From NCBI RefSeq assembly GCF_030271255.1, contig NZ_JASJOM010000004.1, positions 1 through 64,000 on the forward strand: a DNA stretch of 64,000 nucleotides. The letters run 5' to 3'. Shown here in pieces: positions 45,251 through 53,006 of this stretch. A program made the translations under genes and the position numbers. The stretch comes from Peribacillus folii (GTDB lineage: Bacteria; Bacillota; Bacilli; Bacillales; DSM-1321). Each line of letters starts with the position of its first letter. Position 1 is the stretch's first letter. The notes under the pieces are model-generated. The model saw nothing but the letters and a program-made list of their open reading frames with translations. It did not search any database and was not told where the DNA came from.

Positions 45251-45371
45251 TAAAAAAGGCCTTTTAAAGAAGGCGGACTACATTGCGGACAAATGTAATC
45301 CCTCATCTTTAAAAGGCCGTTAGGTTCATTAAGGTAGATTAAAAATGGTCTATTCTTAATCGTTAATAAAC
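45251..45371 (-). promoter_or_regulatory. structured RNA leader with terminator (copy 2)
   Basis: Minus strand. Hairpin 45371-45324: P1 GTTTATTA / TAATGAAC, internal loop AC / TACCT, P2 GATTAAGAAT / ATTTTTAATC, loop AGACC. Then GGCCTTTTAAAGA (45317-45305) pairs perfectly with TCTTTAAAAGGCC (45270-45258) around a second inner hairpin (GGATTACATT / AATGTAGTCC), followed by six T. Compared with copy 1, paired positions change together (A-T to T-A beside the P2 loop, wobble pairs moved within P1) while the 5' strand GTTTATTAACGATTAAGAA is identical. The leader runs from a sigmaA promoter to 46 nt before the first catabolic gene, so transcription of the operon must pass this terminator. Confidence 0.78.
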
Positions 45372-45398
45372 TGGCTATTCATTGTATGCGTTTTCTTA

Positions 45399-45427
45399 AT
45401 TATGAAACAATTTTTACCGAATTTCAA
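45399..45427 (-). promoter_or_regulatory. sigmaA promoter of the catabolic operon
   Basis: Minus strand TTGAAA, 17-bp spacer, CATAAT. Predicted start near 45392, about 20 nt before the conserved hairpin. Confidence 0.7.
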
Positions 45428-45768
45428 GAGTTTTGTTGAATTTTGTGTAAAAGCGAGGAACATCGGCTGGGTGGTAGATCGTTCAAACATAGCTCGGGCT
45501 TCTGGAAAAAGCTTTGAAAAACATAAGTGAAAAACAGGTGTAACATCTATAATATAAAGAAGAAAAAAGGGGAGCAAACTAGTAAAATTGCTTTACGTAA
45601 GGTTTCTGTTAATTTTTGGAGTAATCACAAAATAACATATCCAGCTAAAAATGGTGATTCAGTAATGAATGGACGGTTGATAACACAAAAGCTTTATTCC
45701 GTGTAAAATAACATGAGTGGTAAATCAACAGTAGTATACATTTTTAGTCATGCAATAATATTAATTCA
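45428..45768. other. intergenic region behind the catabolic operon promoter
   Basis: No gene supported. On the plus strand an AAAAGGGGAG site (near 45566-45575) is followed by a 40-codon open stretch (SKIALRKVSVNFWSNHKITY ...) without a start codon, perhaps a decayed gene start. The minus-strand ORF at 45356-45577 crosses the promoter and leader and is not real. Confidence 0.35.
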
Positions 45769-45809
45769 ATAAAAGCCTACATCCCTTTCATCGGCATGTA
45801 GGCTTTTAT
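45769..45809 (-). terminator. terminator of the NCS1 permease gene
   Basis: Perfect 14-bp stem ATAAAAGCCTACAT / ATGTAGGCTTTTAT with a 13-nt loop, 68 nt past the permease stop. Confidence 0.8.
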
Positions 45810-45876
45810 CTTTCTATTTCACTCACTAATTTTATTTGAAGCGTGTGATTACATTTCATTCATCCATTTCTCAGTA

Positions 45877-47268
45877 TTACCTTAGGAGATTAGTAGGTTT
45901 TCTATCACTGAGTGAAACTTTCGATGAATGATAAAATTTTCTTTTCATCATGACATAATAGAGAAAAGATGGAACGATTAGCCCTACAATCCATGCAAGA
46001 TCAGCACCGCCTAAAGATTGGGCAATCGGGCCGACAAAGATAGATGTATTGATAAAAGGGATTTCAACTATGATGGATAGTAAAAATGAGAAGGTTGTAA
46101 TCCAATTTACCCTTCCATACTGTCCGTTTAAATCAAACATGTCCTTGATATTGTACTCTCCCCTGCGAAGTACATAATAATCAACGAGATTAATGGCCGT
46201 CCAGGGGATTAAAAAGTAACTGATCAATAATATAAAGTTGGTGAAATACTCCAAGAAATTACCTTTTCCGATTACTGTTAACAAGGTTCCGATTATAGTG
46301 ATGCTTAAGACAAAAAACATTCTTACTTTTGGCGATACCTTCAAGTTTGTAAAAGGCTCAATCGTTGATACTGTTGACATGAAAGCACCGTACAAATTGA
46401 ACACATTGATGGAGAGCTGGCCTAAAAAAATCGCTAGAAGCATAATAAACACAAAACCATTACCAAGCAATTGGGACAAGTTAGTTCCTGGGTTATCAAG
46501 GTAACCAGGAATGGCAACAGCTAAAAGGACTCCTAACAGCATCATCCAGACGGTTCCGATGACGGATCCTGTGTACGTATACCAAAATGTTTTAGCTGGA
46601 GGGGTGTCAATCGGTAAATACCTCGAGTAGTCGGCAACATATGGAGCAAATGAGAGCTGCCAGGTAGCCACAATACTGACGCATAACATGAAAGTTGAAA
46701 ATTCAAATCCAGACGGTGACCAGCTTTCTGCTGGTATGGGCAATTTGAAGACGACTATTGTCGCAGCTAAGAATATGATCAAAAAGAACCATGATAAATA
46801 TTTCTGCATTTTATGAATTAAGTCATGGCCTATCATCGTAACAATGAAAGTGATTCCATTCATCATGATAATACTCCATGTCAAATCAATGGATAATGAG
46901 TTGCTCAATACTTGAGCACCTAACAAACCGCTGCTCGCAAAGAATCCTAAATACATAAATATGACAAGTAATAACGGGATTACAGCCCCAACAACACCGA
47001 ATTGCGCCCGGCTTTGTATCATTTGTGGAATACCAAGTTTCGGCCCTTGTGCAGAGTGAGAGGCCATAAAAACGGCTCCAATTACATTCCCTGTAATGAT
47101 TGCCATTACACTCCAGAAAAGATTTAATCCAAAACTAATGCATAAGGCTCCCGTCACTAGGGTGGTCAAATGCATTTGGGCACTAAACCAAACTGGGAAT
47201 AACCCTCTTGCCTTCCCATGACGTTCATTTTCGGGAATATACTCAATGCTCCTTGTCTCTACTTTCAT
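45877..47268 (-). CDS. NCS1-family nucleobase/purine-type permease
   Basis: 463 residues, 12 membrane helices. The N-terminal ENERHGKARGLFPVWFSAQM and the helix 1 stretch are typical of the nucleobase:cation symporter-1 family (cytosine, purine, allantoin, hydantoin, thiamine uptake), as are SFAPYVADYSRYLP and PWTAINLVDYYVLRRGEY. ATG 47268 was chosen because GGAGGGG lies 5 nt upstream; the 34 further open codons are unconserved. It lies 126 bp downstream of the ureohydrolase gene and shares its sigma54 promoter, so it probably imports the substrate of that enzyme, a guanidino or ureido compound (inference). Confidence 0.85.
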   Translation of the reverse strand: MKVETRSIEYIPENERHGKARGLFPVWFSAQMHLTTLVTGALCISFGLNLFWSVMAIITGNVIGAVFMASHSAQGPKLGIPQMIQSRAQFGVVGAVIPLLLVIFMYLGFFASSGLLGAQVLSNSLSIDLTWSIIMMNGITFIVTMIGHDLIHKMQKYLSWFFLIIFLAATIVVFKLPIPAESWSPSGFEFSTFMLCVSIVATWQLSFAPYVADYSRYLPIDTPPAKTFWYTYTGSVIGTVWMMLLGVLLAVAIPGYLDNPGTNLSQLLGNGFVFIMLLAIFLGQLSINVFNLYGAFMSTVSTIEPFTNLKVSPKVRMFFVLSITIIGTLLTVIGKGNFLEYFTNFILLISYFLIPWTAINLVDYYVLRRGEYNIKDMFDLNGQYGRVNWITTFSFLLSIIVEIPFINTSIFVGPIAQSLGGADLAWIVGLIVPSFLYYVMMKRKFYHSSKVSLSDRKPTNLLR

Positions 47269-47394
47269 AGACACCCCTCCGGTCCTATTTGGTAAGTTCC
47301 CTGTGAAACGGCCGTCGAATCGATTGAAAAGATTTCCATAGAAAGTCGTTTCTATGTCATAAGAGCCCAATCAAGCAATGATTTATTTTAAAAG

Positions 47395-48375
47395 TCACAA
47401 GGAAATTTTTCCAGTCGTTGTCCCACTCACTATCTCTCTTTCCTTTAAAATAAAACTCATTAAGTCTAAAGTAAGCCGTGCTGCTACTTGCCCAGTCATA
47501 CCCGCATGGTCATATGGAGGTGCTACTTCGACCATATCAAACCCAATGACCTGCCCCCTTTTCGCTATTCCTTCGAGTAATTCATTTACCTCATCATAAA
47601 TAAGACCTCCTGGAGAAGGAGTTCCGGTTGCAGGAGCTATTGAAGGATCCAAACCATCAATATCGATGGTAATGAAATAGCGTTCCCCGGCTGGAATTCG
47701 TTCTATTACGCTTTCTATACCCAATTTTCTCATTTGACGCGGTGATAATATTACACTGCCATATTCTCTTGCAGCATCAACATCTTCCTTTTTGCTACTG
47801 CTGATTCCACGAATACCAAACTGGAAAATCTTATCCACATAATCCATTTCGGACAATCGCCGAATGCAGCTTCCATGGCCATACCGTTGCCCTGAGCGAT
47901 GATCCGCCCAATCCAAATGAGCATCTATTTGAATAACATGGAATGGTCCCGCTTCAGCTAATCCCTTTCCAACTGGAATCGTAATAGAGTGATCGCCGCC
48001 TAAAATAACTGGCATCGCCCCTTTTGAAATAATTTTTTTTATGGCTTCTTCTGTATTTTCCATACACTGCAGTAAATCTCCATGTACCATATCCACATCG
48101 CCACAATCGACAACTTTCCAATCGGGACCTAGATACATCATGTCTTTTTCGATATCATAGGCACCGTCCAATCCGAAGCTATATAATGTAGATCCTTCAC
48201 GTATTCCCCGGGGACCCATTCTAGCTCCTGATTTCCATTGTGTACCCATATCATTTGGAACACCAATGACAGCTACATCTGCATCAAGTTGATCGAGGTC
48301 CGTACAAATCGGGTATTTTCCAAACGTACAAATCCCGGTAAAGGGAAGATTAAGGATTTCTTTTCTATTAGACAT
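47395..48375 (-). CDS. agmatinase/ureohydrolase-family protein
   Basis: A 326-residue binuclear-manganese hydrolase of the arginase/agmatinase family. Metal ligands: His129 (GGDHSI), Asp151, His153, Asp155 (IDAHLDWAD), Asp238 and Asp240 (TIDIDGLDPSIAPATGTPSP). The PATGTP..GG ending is that of agmatinase, guanidinobutyrase and guanidinopropionase rather than arginase. It releases urea from a guanidino compound. AAGGAGG lies 7 nt before ATG. A sigma54 -24/-12 promoter stands 56 bp upstream and an enhancer-binding protein gene next to it, pointing to induction by a nitrogenous substrate. The partner NCS1 permease is unusual for polyamines, so agmatine is not assured. Confidence 0.88.
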   Translation of the reverse strand: MSNRKEILNLPFTGICTFGKYPICTDLDQLDADVAVIGVPNDMGTQWKSGARMGPRGIREGSTLYSFGLDGAYDIEKDMMYLGPDWKVVDCGDVDMVHGDLLQCMENTEEAIKKIISKGAMPVILGGDHSITIPVGKGLAEAGPFHVIQIDAHLDWADHRSGQRYGHGSCIRRLSEMDYVDKIFQFGIRGISSSKKEDVDAAREYGSVILSPRQMRKLGIESVIERIPAGERYFITIDIDGLDPSIAPATGTPSPGGLIYDEVNELLEGIAKRGQVIGFDMVEVAPPYDHAGMTGQVAARLTLDLMSFILKEREIVSGTTTGKISL

Positions 48376-48392
48376 GTAATTGCCTCCTTCAA

Positions 48393-48406
48393 AGTGTAAT
48401 TACACT
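48393..48406. promoter_or_regulatory. 14-bp palindrome in the ureohydrolase 5' UTR
   Basis: AGTGTAATTACACT, perfect, between the sigma54 promoter and the ribosome site, with a partial copy TGTAATTA at 48411-48418. It may be an operator for a second regulator. Confidence 0.5.
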
Positions 48407-48430
48407 AAAATGTAATTAAACTAATGAAAA

Positions 48431-48445
48431 GCAATTTCCATGCCA
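48431..48445 (-). promoter_or_regulatory. sigma54 (-24/-12) promoter
   Basis: Minus strand TGGCATGGAAATTGC: GG and GC separated by exactly 10 nt, matching TGGCAC-N5-TTGC. It drives the ureohydrolase-permease unit. An inverted repeat ATAGTCA / TGACTAT (48475-48481, 48486-48492) just upstream could be the activator site. Confidence 0.85.
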
Positions 48446-48488
48446 TGCTGAATCGTCAGTATTTATAAGAAGATATAGTCAAAAGTGA

Positions 48489-49856
48489 CTATCGCTCTTC
48501 AATATATTTTTGTATTTTTCTATTGGCTGTCGACTGGCTAATATTCAATTTTTCTGCAAGCTTAATACTGCTGGGGTATTTTTGATACATGCGCATAATA
48601 AACTCCTTTTCGATAGCTTCCATATACTGTTGCAAAGTGGTTTCTTCCACTTTCTTTCCTGAAATTTGTGCAAAATCTTCACCATTCATCTCGAGATCAA
48701 TCTCTTCATCGCTAGAGGTGATCACTGCTTTTTCTATGAAATTACGCAACTCTCTAATATTCCCCTTCCATTCTTGTTGACCGATCCAAGCAAGCATGGC
48801 TGGAGTAAACCGTTTATTCATGGCATATTTCTTATTCATTTCTTTGGTAATATCAAAAATCAAGGATATGATTTCTTCCCGTCTCTCCCTGAGAGGCGGA
48901 ATTATGATTTTAACGATATTTATACGATAATAAAGATCCTCTCTGAACTGCTTTGCATGTATAAGTTCTTCTAAATTTTGATTGGTTGCACAAATTATCC
49001 TGCAAGTAACTTGAACGGACTTACTTCCTCCTATTCTCATCAATGATTTGTTTTGTAAAACAGACAATAATTTTACTTGTAGGTTCATTGGAAGCTCTCC
49101 AATCTCATCCAGGATTAACGTCCCTCCCCCCGCAGCTTCAAAATAGCCGGGTTTTCCACCCTTTTTTGCCCCTGTAAAAGCCCCTTCTTCATAGCCGAAT
49201 AATTCAGACTCAATTAATGATTCTGGTATGGCGCCACAGTTTACTTCGATAAAAGGCTGTATGCTTCTTTTGGACATTTCATGTATCATTCGTGCGATTC
49301 GATTTTTACCAACCCCCGACTCGCCAACTAACAAAACCGTTACATCCAAATCAGTTATTTTCGAAATGACATCAAGCACTTTACCCATTTTTTCATGATT
49401 AGGGAAAAGGGTGCTAATCGCCTGTTTTTTTAATTTTTCGATTTCTTTTTTGTATAGCTGTACAGCTTTTGCAACCTGTTCGTTTTCATTTTTCAAGTAT
49501 TCAAATTCCGTTATATCTCTTGAGAAACTAAGCGCTCCAATCAAAATTCCATCGTCATCATGGATAGGATAGCCTGAGATGATCGTTTTTCTATTATGGA
49601 TAGTTTCTTGTATAAGGGTTTCTTTTCTTCCGCTCCTCAACACATTCGCAATGACGGAGGGAGAAAACACGCCACTTTTTTCGAGGTCAAATATATTTTG
49701 AAGCGTTTTTGGTTTATATGGAATTCCAAACATTTTTTCGGTGGTTTGGCTTGTGTATAAAATATTGCCCAATGCGTCAGCAATAAAGATTTCATCAAAA
49801 GAATGTTCCAAAATATGCTTTAAAAGTATAGAAAAGTTTTTATGTACATCCATCAT
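48489..49856 (-). CDS. sigma54-dependent enhancer-binding regulator with PAS domain
   Basis: 455 residues. PAS sensor about 15-120 (ILEHSFDEIFIADALGNILY, FSRDITEFEYLKNEN), short coiled linker, AAA+ domain about 155-385 with Walker A GESGVGKN (178-185), the sigma54-contact loop GAFTGA (225-230), Walker B LILDE (247-251), and a C-terminal Fis-type HTH (SIKLAEKLNISQSTANRKIQ). All parts needed to open a sigma54 promoter are present. It lies directly upstream of, and in line with, the -24/-12 promoter of the ureohydrolase unit, so it is the likely activator, sensing the substrate through the PAS domain. Confidence 0.92.
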   Translation of the reverse strand: MMDVHKNFSILLKHILEHSFDEIFIADALGNILYTSQTTEKMFGIPYKPKTLQNIFDLEKSGVFSPSVIANVLRSGRKETLIQETIHNRKTIISGYPIHDDDGILIGALSFSRDITEFEYLKNENEQVAKAVQLYKKEIEKLKKQAISTLFPNHEKMGKVLDVISKITDLDVTVLLVGESGVGKNRIARMIHEMSKRSIQPFIEVNCGAIPESLIESELFGYEEGAFTGAKKGGKPGYFEAAGGGTLILDEIGELPMNLQVKLLSVLQNKSLMRIGGSKSVQVTCRIICATNQNLEELIHAKQFREDLYYRINIVKIIIPPLRERREEIISLIFDITKEMNKKYAMNKRFTPAMLAWIGQQEWKGNIRELRNFIEKAVITSSDEEIDLEMNGEDFAQISGKKVEETTLQQYMEAIEKEFIMRMYQKYPSSIKLAEKLNISQSTANRKIQKYIEER

Positions 49857-50054
49857 TTACCTCCTAGTCATTACTGATTACCGACTATTCATAATTGACT
49901 GATAATTTATTCTTATATTAGCACATAAAGTAAATGAGCGAGTCACTTCTTTCTATATCATGTTTTTCCCTTTCCTATTTAGAGGTATTCTCTACTTAAT
50001 TGGCATGGAAGCTAAAAAATTGTTTACATGCCACGTTCGTTCTTTCAAGCCAAA

Positions 50055-50090
50055 AAATAGAAAAGCACAACCCATAAGCGGATTGTGCTT
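50055..50090 (-). terminator. intrinsic terminator of the 66-aa gene
   Basis: Minus-strand stem AAGCACAA / TTGTGCTT, then TTCTATTTTTTGG. Confidence 0.65.
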
Positions 50091-50098
50091 CATATCTG

Positions 50099-50299
50099 TT
50101 ATAACGGTTTTTCCTTACCGTTACCAATAACCTTGATCAGTTCATCAAGCTTCTCATTTCTTTGCTGATCTAATTTAGTTTTGGCATTGATGAATTTTAT
50201 GATCTTTATAACAAAATAAATACTCAGAACAAGAAGGCCTAAGTACAACAATATCGGTACTATTGCAAAAAGCCCAATTAAACTGCCGGTATGGTCCAA
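50099..50299 (-). CDS. small single-helix membrane protein (66 aa)
   Basis: 66 residues. One long membrane segment (about 7-35, SLIGLFAIVPILLYLGLLVL) is followed by a basic amphipathic tail (NAKTKLDQQRNEKLDELIKV). TTG start 50299, 7 nt after AGGAGGG; own terminator downstream. Small proteins with this layout are common in Bacillus; function unknown. Confidence 0.65.
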   Translation of the reverse strand: MDHTGSLIGLFAIVPILLYLGLLVLSIYFVIKIIKFINAKTKLDQQRNEKLDELIKVIGNGKEKPL

Positions 50300-50500
50300 A
50301 TGAATTCCCTCCTAATGAAAATATACCTTCATTATACAGTATTTAACTTTCAAAAGGAGTTCCTTGCATCTTAACCCTCTTATTACCATTCCCCCTAATT
50401 GCTCTTCGTAATATGAATAAGCTTTGAACCATGACTTTATTTTGCCTTTGAGCTCTTGGAGTCATATAATGGAACTAGTCATGGTAAAGGGGGAATGAAC

Positions 50501-50746
50501 TTGAATCAAGGAAGAGATCCACTCGTTTCATCACTTGCAACACATTTACATATCCGGCTCACTCGTCTGGCAGAAGAAAGGGACATCCAACTGGAAAAGT
50601 TATTGGATAAATCAGTCGAATTGCTACTTGAATATATGGAAGATAATGATTTGATTACGGATCATGTGAAGTATAATAATGTGGAAGCCATTAATAAAAA
50701 CAAAGAAATCATCGAACAAAGCCGGGAAATTTTAAAAAAGGATTAA
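50501..50746 (+). CDS. hypothetical protein (81 aa)
   Basis: An 81-residue acidic, helical protein (DPLVSSLATHLHIRLTRLAE, LDKSVELLLEYMEDND). The middle part resembles a short helix-helix DNA-binding or dimerisation unit, but no family is recognised. TTG 50501 lies 7 nt after AAAGGGGG and was chosen over the ATG at 50495, which is only 1 nt from that site. A terminator follows at once, so the gene is a single unit. Confidence 0.6.
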   Translation: MNQGRDPLVSSLATHLHIRLTRLAEERDIQLEKLLDKSVELLLEYMEDNDLITDHVKYNNVEAINKNKEIIEQSREILKKD

Positions 50747-50748
50747 CG

Positions 50749-50784
50749 AAAACACTCAGTTATCATATTGGGGTGTTTTTTCTT
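50749..50784 (+). terminator. intrinsic terminator
   Basis: Stem AAAACACTC / GGGTGTTTT (one G-T pair), 13-nt loop, T-run. Confidence 0.65.
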
Positions 50785-50803
50785 TTCCACATGATAACAG
50801 CAT

Positions 50804-50831
50804 AAAAAAAGGACAGTCTCTCCGACCGTCC
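50804..50831 (-). terminator. intrinsic terminator of the Cys-rich gene
   Basis: Minus-strand stem GGACGGTC / GACTGTCC (one mismatch) followed by seven T. Confidence 0.65.
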
Positions 50832-50874
50832 CTGCTTAACAACTGCCTCACACAGCTGCCTCACTCATTTATCA

Positions 50875-50991
50875 TTAATACCGGTGATTGCTTTTGCATT
50901 TATTGCATTTGCAACATTTTTTCGGAACCCATACTGTACAAGGGTCATTTTTCTCATAACATTTCTCCACATAACAACAATTTGTTCTCAT
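50875..50991 (-). CDS. cysteine-rich small protein (38 aa)
   Basis: ATG 50991 follows GGAGGGTG by 6 nt. The peptide MRTNCCYVEKCYEKNDPC continues with VPKKCCKCNKCKSNHRY: eight Cys in 38 residues, the last four in CCKCNKC. It may bind metal or be cross-linked in the spore coat; small Cys-rich proteins of this kind in Bacillus are often sporulation products. A terminator follows. The longer open frame to 51057 upstream of ATG lacks a ribosome site and was not used. Confidence 0.6.
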   Translation of the reverse strand: MRTNCCYVEKCYEKNDPCTVWVPKKCCKCNKCKSNHRY

Positions 50992-51124
50992 TGTAACACC
51001 CTCCTTACTATTGTATATGCTTGGACTGATGGAAGGTGTGGACAAGTAGCCATACATTTAAAATACTTTTTACCCTAATGTCAATTTTATCCCTGAAATA
51101 TCCTGTTATCGCTGTAACTGCAAA

Positions 51125-51454
51125 ATTAAAGATAAATGAACCAAGTTGGCGGGTTTTTCTGCTTTATTGAAGATTTATCGATCAAATTAACGGGTTTATC
51201 TGAGATATTGAAGATTTATCGATCAAATTGACGGGTTTTTCTGCGAGATTGAAGATTTATCGATCAAATTGACGGGTTTTTCTGCGAGATTAAAGATTTA
51301 TCGACCAATTTGGGCAGTTTATCTACGAGATTGAAGATTTATCGATCAATTTGGCCAGATTATCTGCGATATTGAAGATTTATCAACCAAATTGACGGGT
51401 TTATTCTACGAGATTTTATATTTATCGGTCAATACGGTGAGTTTATTAACCAAA
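51125..51454. repeat. 41-bp tandem repeat array, eight units
   Basis: Eight head-to-tail units of 41-42 bp starting at about 51125, 51167, 51208, 51249, 51290, 51331, 51372 and 51414. Each unit carries TTGAAGATTTATCGATCAAA followed by TTGACGGGTTTTTCTGCGAG or close variants. Units two to four are nearly identical; the outer ones have diverged, as expected when an array grows from its middle. No spacers, so not CRISPR. It fills the gap between the Cys-rich gene and the ywqH-like gene. Confidence 0.85.
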
Positions 51455-51481
51455 CTTGCATTCATTCTTTGAGTATTGGCG

Positions 51482-51910
51482 TTAAAACAACCGCCGTTTT
51501 AAATCGGCAATTTTACTTTCAACTTGTTCGATTGCTTCTTCGCCTTTGGTTAAGAGCTGGTCGGCTTCATGGGCTATATTCCCAGCAATACTCAGAAGCG
51601 TATCCTCGGCATTGAGCTTGGTGATCATCGCTTCGATTTTCCATTGATAATCATCATAATCATCATGTATGACATCGTACATCGCCTGATAAGCGTTATG
51701 GCGTGCTTCCTGAAATTGATCCGAGCGTTCACCCGTCCAGCTTTTTCCTAACTCAGGGTCCTTGATTTTCCTGATTTCGTGTAGGCACATACTCTGTTCG
51801 TCCATAATATCGTTTTTCGCCTTAACTAGGCGTTCAATTTTTCCATTTATGATAGCTTTTTTACTGGAGATTGCAGAGTGCATATTACTCAATATATCTG
51901 CATAAGCCAT
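51482..51910 (-). CDS. YwqH-like DUF5082 protein (LXG toxin module partner)
   Basis: A 142-residue helical protein (AYADILSNMHSAISSKKAII ... IERLVKAKNDIMDEQ, SWTGERSDQFQEARHNAYQA). Size, coiled-coil pattern and the central sW.G....f motif match B. subtilis YwqH (DUF5082), a WXG100-like partner encoded first in operons for type VII-secreted LXG toxins. ATG 51910 follows GAGGTG by 6 nt. The expected next genes (YwqI-like DUF5344, LXG toxin, immunity) are absent; the tandem repeat array stands there instead, so it is an orphan. Confidence 0.75.
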   Translation of the reverse strand: MAYADILSNMHSAISSKKAIINGKIERLVKAKNDIMDEQSMCLHEIRKIKDPELGKSWTGERSDQFQEARHNAYQAMYDVIHDDYDDYQWKIEAMITKLNAEDTLLSIAGNIAHEADQLLTKGEEAIEQVESKIADLKRRLF

Positions 51911-52088
51911 GAAACTCACCTCAAAAAAATAGTATATTCTTGCCCTTTTAACCATTATAGGAATTATAGTTTGGATTTTGAATAGGGAAAATTATGCTAT
52001 TTTGTCGGGTGACAGCGAGAATTGTCTTAATATCCCACAAGCTTCCTAATCTATTTATCCCTGTTTCGTTGCCATTCTTAAACAAGGT

Positions 52089-52337
52089 TTATTCAAACTG
52101 CCTTCCCTTATGCCTATAAATCAAATCTTCCCGGATGAACTCCCTGCAGCTGCTAGATACATGTGACCTTTGGGAATGTATCAAGTCACCATAAGGCACA
52201 TCACCGACAAACTTTACCTCACCTTCAAATTTTTTTTTATATTCAGCATCGAAACCGGATACCTGTACAAAACATGTATGATGTCCCGTTTTCATAAAAT
52301 CAATGATCGTTAATTCATGATCTTGTCTCTCATTCAT
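52089..52337 (-). CDS. hypothetical protein (82 aa)
   Basis: 82 residues with a beta-rich N-terminal half (ELTIIDFMKTGHHTCFVQVS, KFEGEVKFVGDVPYGDLI) and a basic C-terminus. ATG follows GGAGG by 7 nt. A 30-codon membrane peptide may precede it in the same transcript. Family not recognised; the good start signal supports a real gene. Confidence 0.6.
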   Translation of the reverse strand: MNERQDHELTIIDFMKTGHHTCFVQVSGFDAEYKKKFEGEVKFVGDVPYGDLIHSQRSHVSSSCREFIREDLIYRHKGRQFE

Positions 52338-52355
52338 TACGTATCCTCCAACAAA

Positions 52356-52448
52356 TCATTTTTTCATAATCTTATAAATAACGACGCCAACCAAAACGAT
52401 CATTGCCAAGATCGCAAGGGACATGATTATATTGGAAATATGGAACAC
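52356..52448 (-). CDS. possible membrane micropeptide (30 aa)
   Basis: GTG 52448 to TGA 52356 encodes a 30-residue peptide that is almost entirely one membrane helix (IIMSLAILAMIVLVGVVIYK) ending in MKK. It ends 18 nt before the next gene. The ribosome site (AGAAAG) is weak, and ATG 52424 would give a 22-residue form, so this is tentative. Confidence 0.4.
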   Translation of the reverse strand: MFHISNIIMSLAILAMIVLVGVVIYKIMKK

Positions 52449-52542
52449 CCGCTTTCTAATATGGTGGGTTTGTCATGGCCAGTCCTTCCTCTTCTATATA
52501 GTTTTATAACCTGCTATAATCTATGGATTGGAGGTGTAAAAA

Positions 52543-52953
52543 ATGAAAGAGTTCATTGAGATATTAGCAGAGATCGTTAATAATCTTCACGATTTCATCC
52601 TATTTTTTGTGAGTGACACGTTACATTCAAACGCCACGGACAAAGATCTCCATTTTTGGATCATGGGAATCATCGGTATCGTCATCTTTTTGTTCGTATT
52701 AATTTTATCGACCATCATTTCCCGGCTGCGCTTCGGGATTACTATACTGTCTTTTCTATATACCTTTACGGTCATGGTCGTGTTGGTGTTTGCAATCGAA
52801 ATACAGCAAGCCCTTACGAGCAGGGGCAATATGGAATTTCAGGATGCTGCAGTCGGCCTATGGGGCTTTATCGTATTTTTCCTGTTTTTTGCGATGGCGT
52901 CATCAATATTCCTCCTGATAAAGAAATTCCTCACGCAATCAAAAAAAAGGTAA
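52543..52953 (+). CDS. integral membrane protein (136 aa)
   Basis: 136 residues: an N-terminal amphipathic segment (KEFIEILAEIVNNLHDFILF), then three membrane helices (about 39-60, 66-90, 103-127) and a basic C-terminus. ATG follows GGAGGTG by 6 nt. Divergent from the 82-aa gene and convergent with the 98-aa gene; single transcription unit. Function unknown. Confidence 0.65.
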   Translation: MKEFIEILAEIVNNLHDFILFFVSDTLHSNATDKDLHFWIMGIIGIVIFLFVLILSTIISRLRFGITILSFLYTFTVMVVLVFAIEIQQALTSRGNMEFQDAAVGLWGFIVFFLFFAMASSIFLLIKKFLTQSKKR

Positions 52954-52967
52954 CGAAGTGTCACCTT
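52941..52967 (-). terminator. terminator between convergent genes
   Basis: Minus-strand stem AAGGTGAC / GTTACCTT (G-T pair) with a 5-nt loop, then TTTTTT. It ends the minus-strand gene starting at 53303. Confidence 0.55.
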
Positions 52968-53006
52968 GCTTAGCTTTGTCGGCAATAATGAACACCCGAT
53001 GACCGT

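Noticed and set aside
45356-45577. 73-codon minus-strand ORF ahead of the hydrolase gene
   Set aside because: It overlaps the sigmaA promoter and the conserved RNA leader.
51125-51454. CRISPR-like regular repeat array
   Set aside because: Units are contiguous 41-mers without unique spacers, repeats are not palindromic, and no cas genes are near.
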